Of a stretch of 8,369 bases of DNA, positions 5,727-8,369 are shown one piece after another (the first letter of the stretch is position 1; every line of letters begins with the position of its first letter). The DNA comes from Chloroflexota bacterium (GTDB lineage: Bacteria > Chloroflexota > Dehalococcoidia > SAR202 > UBA11138). The notes below the pieces were generated by a model that did no database searches, was not told the origin of the DNA, and saw nothing but the letters and a program-made list of their open reading frames with translations. Both the position numbers and the translations under genes were made by a program. The stretch covers positions 1 to 8,369 of the forward strand of contig JADFHV010000083.1 in the NCBI GenBank assembly GCA_022566975.1. Reading direction: 5' to 3'.

Positions 5727-6998
5727 ATGAGCGTAGAGACCGCAGGGGAAATAACGACCGGGCCGCCGCGCTATCGGTGGGTTGTTACCACGCTCTGGAT
5801 GACCGGCCACACCTGGAGCTTCGTCATCCTCGGCAGCCTCGGCTTCCTGCTGCCTAGCATGAGGGAGGAGCTGGGTCTTAGCCCCATAGAGGAGGGGCTT
5901 CTGGGCTCCGCACCCCAGGTCGCCAACGTGCTGCTGGCGATACCGTTCGGGTTGCTCTTGACCAGGTTCAGGCCGAAACTGATCAGCTCCATAAGCTTCT
6001 TCGCCGCGGCCGCGCTCATCTTCTTTCAGGGCTGGGCGCCGTTCTTCCTGCTGCTCCTACTGGGCCGCCTTCTGTATGGGGCGGCCTCGTCGGCCCGTGA
6101 GCCCGCCCGTGTCCTTCTCATCAGACAGTGGATGCCGCCCAACGAGATCGTGATTGCGAACTCGCTGGCCAACTTCTTATGGGGCATAGTTGCCCTGGGC
6201 TTCATTGCTACTCCTCTGCTACTCGAACTCCTGGACAACAGCTGGAGAAACACTCTCCATGTCTTTGGAGCGATATCGCTTGTCATGGCGGTGGCTTGGC
6301 ATCTCTTCGGCAGGGAGCGGATCACCCCAGAGTACGAAGCGCAGCTCCGCGGCCAGGGGGCCAGTTCGTTACGCGTCATCTTCCGATACAAAGAGGTCTG
6401 GTTCCTGGCCCTCGGAATGTTCGGTGTAGGTGTCAACTGGTCTGCATTCTCGACCTTCTGGCCCAGCTTCAGACTGGACGAGTACGGCATGTCCCTTACC
6501 GCTTCTGCGACGGTCATGGCCGTGGGTGGAGCCTTCTCGTCGGTTGGGGGGCTTGCGGTCGGCATTCTGGTGTCTCGAATCGGACGGAAGAGGCAGGTGT
6601 TGCTCCTTTCGGGGGTGATAATCGCCGCCACCTCTCCCGCCCTGCTCTGGATAAGCTCGTACCCGGTGCTGTTCATAGTCTTCATGGTACAGAGCCTAGG
6701 GTGGAGCTTCTTCCCCATAATCATGACGATCCCCTTCGAGCTACCGAAGATCAGGCCTCGTGAAGTGGCGGTGGTGACGGCTTCCGTGTACACGGTCGTC
6801 TGGATGGGCGCCTTCGTCGGGCCGATACTCGCGGGGGCGGTCCAGGAGGTCTCCGGAAGCCTACGGGTGGGCCTTCTGGTTACGAGCCTTGCTCCTTCAA
6901 CCCTGATCATCGCGGGCCTTCTGCTCCCGCGGGCCTGGGACCGGGCCCCCACTTCGTCTCAGACCGAGACTGGCGTGCCGGGCGCAAGGGGCGCATAA
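5727..6998 (+). CDS. MFS transporter, 12 predicted membrane segments
   Basis: This 423-aa protein is rich in hydrophobic segments consistent with 12 helices, divided by a hydrophilic central loop (about 195-220). MFS loop motifs are present twice: GLLLTRFRPKL (75-85, a degenerate motif A) between helices 2 and 3, and the better GILVSRIGRKRQ (279-290) between helices 8 and 9. R114 in LGRLLYG suggests motif B, and helix 5 follows RQWMPPNE. Both ends are predicted to be cytoplasmic; the C-terminal ~20 residues are polar. The ATG at 5727 has no Shine-Dalgarno but a -10 box lies just upstream. It is divergent from the RidA-flavoprotein operon across 180 bp, the usual place for a transporter serving a catabolic set. 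The substrate cannot be read from sequence; a small organic acid, amino acid derivative or drug is equally possible. Confidence 0.9.
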   Translation: MSVETAGEITTGPPRYRWVVTTLWMTGHTWSFVILGSLGFLLPSMREELGLSPIEEGLLGSAPQVANVLLAIPFGLLLTRFRPKLISSISFFAAAALIFFQGWAPFFLLLLLGRLLYGAASSAREPARVLLIRQWMPPNEIVIANSLANFLWGIVALGFIATPLLLELLDNSWRNTLHVFGAISLVMAVAWHLFGRERITPEYEAQLRGQGASSLRVIFRYKEVWFLALGMFGVGVNWSAFSTFWPSFRLDEYGMSLTASATVMAVGGAFSSVGGLAVGILVSRIGRKRQVLLLSGVIIAATSPALLWISSYPVLFIVFMVQSLGWSFFPIIMTIPFELPKIRPREVAVVTASVYTVVWMGAFVGPILAGAVQEVSGSLRVGLLVTSLAPSTLIIAGLLLPRAWDRAPTSSQTETGVPGARGA

Positions 6999-7078
6999 TG
7001 GAGCCCGCACGGGCCTCTCTGCTTGGATCTATCGTTCAGGGCCCGTACGACCACCATCTCTAAGGGGGCGATCAGACA

Positions 7079-7891
7079 GTGCTAATTACCGAGTCCTTTG
7101 AGATGTACTCGTCGTCAGTGGGCGACCGTTTTCTCGTTCAGGTGGCGCTGCCGGTGAGCTATTCCGGCGGCGACCAGCGCTACCCGCTGGTGTATTCGCT
7201 GGACGCGCACACGATGTTCGGCACCGCGTCGGAGGCCGCCTGGCTCATGACCAGAGACCTCATTCGGCCGGGCTATCCCGAGGTGCTGCTCGTAGGCATA
7301 GGATACCCGGACCCGCTGATGGGGAGCTTGCTTCGGGTCCGAGATCTGACCCCCGTGGGGTCGGTGCCGCCATATTTTGAGAAGACATATATCGAGCAGT
7401 ACGGAGTCGCCGCCCAGTCCGGAGGAGCGGACAACTACCTTCGCTTCATCCAGGAAGAGCTGAATCCGGTGATTCGCCAGAGGTATCGCACCTCCGGCGA
7501 CACCGCCGGGATTCTGGGGGCCTCTTTTGGTGGGCTGTTCACCTTTTACGCTTTCCTCAAGCGGGCTAAGCTCTTTGATCGCTTCTGGATGGGGAGCCCA
7601 GGCGTCTTCGACATCGGCGAGCAGTACCTAGACGAGTTGCCGAAGGTGCTGGAGCGCGGTATCGAACGCGAGACGCGCGTTTACCTGTCGCTGGGCGCTC
7701 TCGAGGAGACGGCCGATTTCGAGCCCTACAAGCTCCTCTCGAAGAGCTACCACCGAATGGTGAAGACCTTCGACCAGTACCCGCAGGACAGCCTGACGGT
7801 CAAGGCGGACCGGTTTGACGACGAGACCCACACCTCGGTACTGGGTCTGGCAATGACCCGCTCCCTGAGATTTCTCTACCCTCCCTCCTGA
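7079..7891 (+). CDS. Alpha/beta hydrolase, Fes/IroE-like putative esterase
   Basis: This 270-aa protein fits the putative-esterase family (enterochelin-esterase-like, COG2819 type). It begins with the edge strands around VQVALPVSY (20-28) and YPLVYSLDAH (35-44). Next come the nucleophile elbow GASFGG (147-152, S149 the likely nucleophile) and a C-terminal ETHTS (249-253, H251 the likely catalytic histidine). An acidic residue around E209/E210 in LGALEE may complete the triad. There is no signal peptide, so it is probably cytoplasmic. The start is GTG with AAGGGGG 10 bases upstream; a later ATG at 7103 would cut into the first strand. It follows the MFS stop by 80 bp and precedes the CapA-like gene by 41 bp on the same strand. 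The family includes siderophore, carboxyl- and acyl-ester hydrolases, but nothing here points to siderophores. Confidence 0.88.
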   Translation: MLITESFEMYSSSVGDRFLVQVALPVSYSGGDQRYPLVYSLDAHTMFGTASEAAWLMTRDLIRPGYPEVLLVGIGYPDPLMGSLLRVRDLTPVGSVPPYFEKTYIEQYGVAAQSGGADNYLRFIQEELNPVIRQRYRTSGDTAGILGASFGGLFTFYAFLKRAKLFDRFWMGSPGVFDIGEQYLDELPKVLERGIERETRVYLSLGALEETADFEPYKLLSKSYHRMVKTFDQYPQDSLTVKADRFDDETHTSVLGLAMTRSLRFLYPPS

Positions 7892-7932
7892 CACCCACGC
7901 CCTCGGACCGACGCGGACGGAAGGCAATACCT

Positions 7933-8369
7933 ATGACGAATCGCGGTAAGAGCAGTGGCTCCAAGACGACCGTGATCGGGTTCGCCGGCGACGTCCTCGT
8001 CGACCGTGACGACCCGCCCAGCGTGTTCAAGCGGGTCCGGACGGCGCTTGATGCGACCGACATCCTTTTCGGCAACCTCGAAGGGCCCTATACCGACGAC
8101 CCCCACATTGCGCCGAGCGCAGGGGTGCCGGTGATCCCCGCCGGGCACAACGTGGACGTCTTTGGCCCGGTAGGGTTCGATGTCATGTCGATGGCCAACA
8201 ACCACATCGTCGACGCGGGCCATGCGGCGATGCTGGACACGGCACGTCGACTAAACGCGCAAGGGGTGGCGACCTGTGGAGTGGGCCGGAACCTCGCCGA
8301 GGCGCGCCGGCCGGCGATTGTCGAAGCAGGCGGTGTGAGGATGGCGTTTCTCGCTTACGCCTCGGTCTT
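7933..8369 (+). CDS. CapA-family metallophosphatase, 5' part only
   Basis: The gene starts at ATG 7933 behind GGAAGG (7919-7924, 8-base spacing) and stays open for 145 codons to the window edge, so the C-terminal part is missing. The CapA/PgsA-type metallophosphatase motifs are clear: GFAGDVLVDR (16-25), FGNLEGP (46-52) and SMANNHIVDAG (86-96). The GD, N and NNH residues are the usual metal ligands of calcineurin-like phosphoesterase folds. The archetype, Bacillus CapA, is a membrane-linked protein of poly-gamma-glutamate export. This one has no signal peptide or N-terminal membrane helix, so a cytoplasmic enzyme of the broader family is more likely and a capsule role should not be assumed. 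It is probably cotranscribed with the esterase 41 bp upstream. Confidence 0.9.
   Translation, partial: MTNRGKSSGSKTTVIGFAGDVLVDRDDPPSVFKRVRTALDATDILFGNLEGPYTDDPHIAPSAGVPVIPAGHNVDVFGPVGFDVMSMANNHIVDAGHAAMLDTARRLNAQGVATCGVGRNLAEARRPAIVEAGGVRMAFLAYASV

Noticed and set aside
6026..6952. A 308-codon open frame antisense to the MFS gene
   Set aside because: It lies wholly opposite a convincing 12-helix transporter, has basic low-complexity sequence without family features, and is explained by high-GC codon bias.
7001..7046. Inverted repeat ACGGGCC/GGCCCGT after the MFS gene as a terminator
   Set aside because: The arms are only 7 bp with a 24-base interval, and no T-run follows; this could easily be chance in GC-rich DNA.

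Overview
The window is high-GC bacterial DNA (roughly 60% by eye) with nine gene-level features and no rRNA, tRNA or CRISPR array. The gene families, the CapA-like metallophosphatase, and the CTCTCCCCC...GGGGGAGAG and CTTGGGGG...CCCCCAAG style intergenic palindromes suggest a free-living heterotroph, perhaps Chloroflexota (SAR202/Dehalococcoidia-like). That taxonomic guess rests on recall of similar sequences and is low confidence.

Layout. Bases 1-264 are intergenic and scarred. They hold two near-identical 18-bp direct repeats resembling the end of an insertion sequence, a strong 9-bp-stem hairpin, and the last ~25 codons of a second M19 dipeptidase gene. Bases 264-5546 form a minus-strand gene set, in transcription order: RidA/YjgF-family protein (5546-5178), FAD/NAD(P)-type dehydrogenase with a C-terminal BFD-like [2Fe-2S] domain (5151-3502), DAO-family FAD oxidoreductase broken by a one-base frameshift near 3301 (3457-2305), a 187-bp palindrome-rich gap, M19 membrane-dipeptidase-type zinc hydrolase (2117-921), and a PP-domain-only thiamine-diphosphate enzyme (860-264). 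A near-consensus sigma-70-type promoter (TTGACG, 16 bp, TATAAT; 5657-5630) drives the set. Divergently, an MFS transporter (5727-6998) has a TAGAAT box placed so that its mRNA may be leaderless. It is followed on the plus strand by an Fes/IroE-like alpha/beta hydrolase (7079-7891) and a CapA-family metallophosphatase that runs off the right edge (from 7933).

How the genes may work together (inference). The BFD-domain flavoprotein plus DAO subunit is the architecture of opine oxidases, HcnBC and hydroxyproline/proline dehydrogenases. Such enzymes oxidise a secondary amine or amino acid to an imine. RidA would hydrolyse the imine to a 2-oxo compound, the ThDP enzyme could decarboxylate a 2-oxo acid, the M19 enzyme could release the amino acid from a dipeptide or related amide, and the divergent MFS protein could import or export the compound. 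This is a plausible amine/D-amino-acid/opine catabolic module, but no substrate can be read from the sequence. As written it is damaged: the DAO gene is frameshifted, the ThDP enzyme lacks its Pyr-domain partner in the window, and there are signs of deletion or mobile-element activity at the operon's downstream end.
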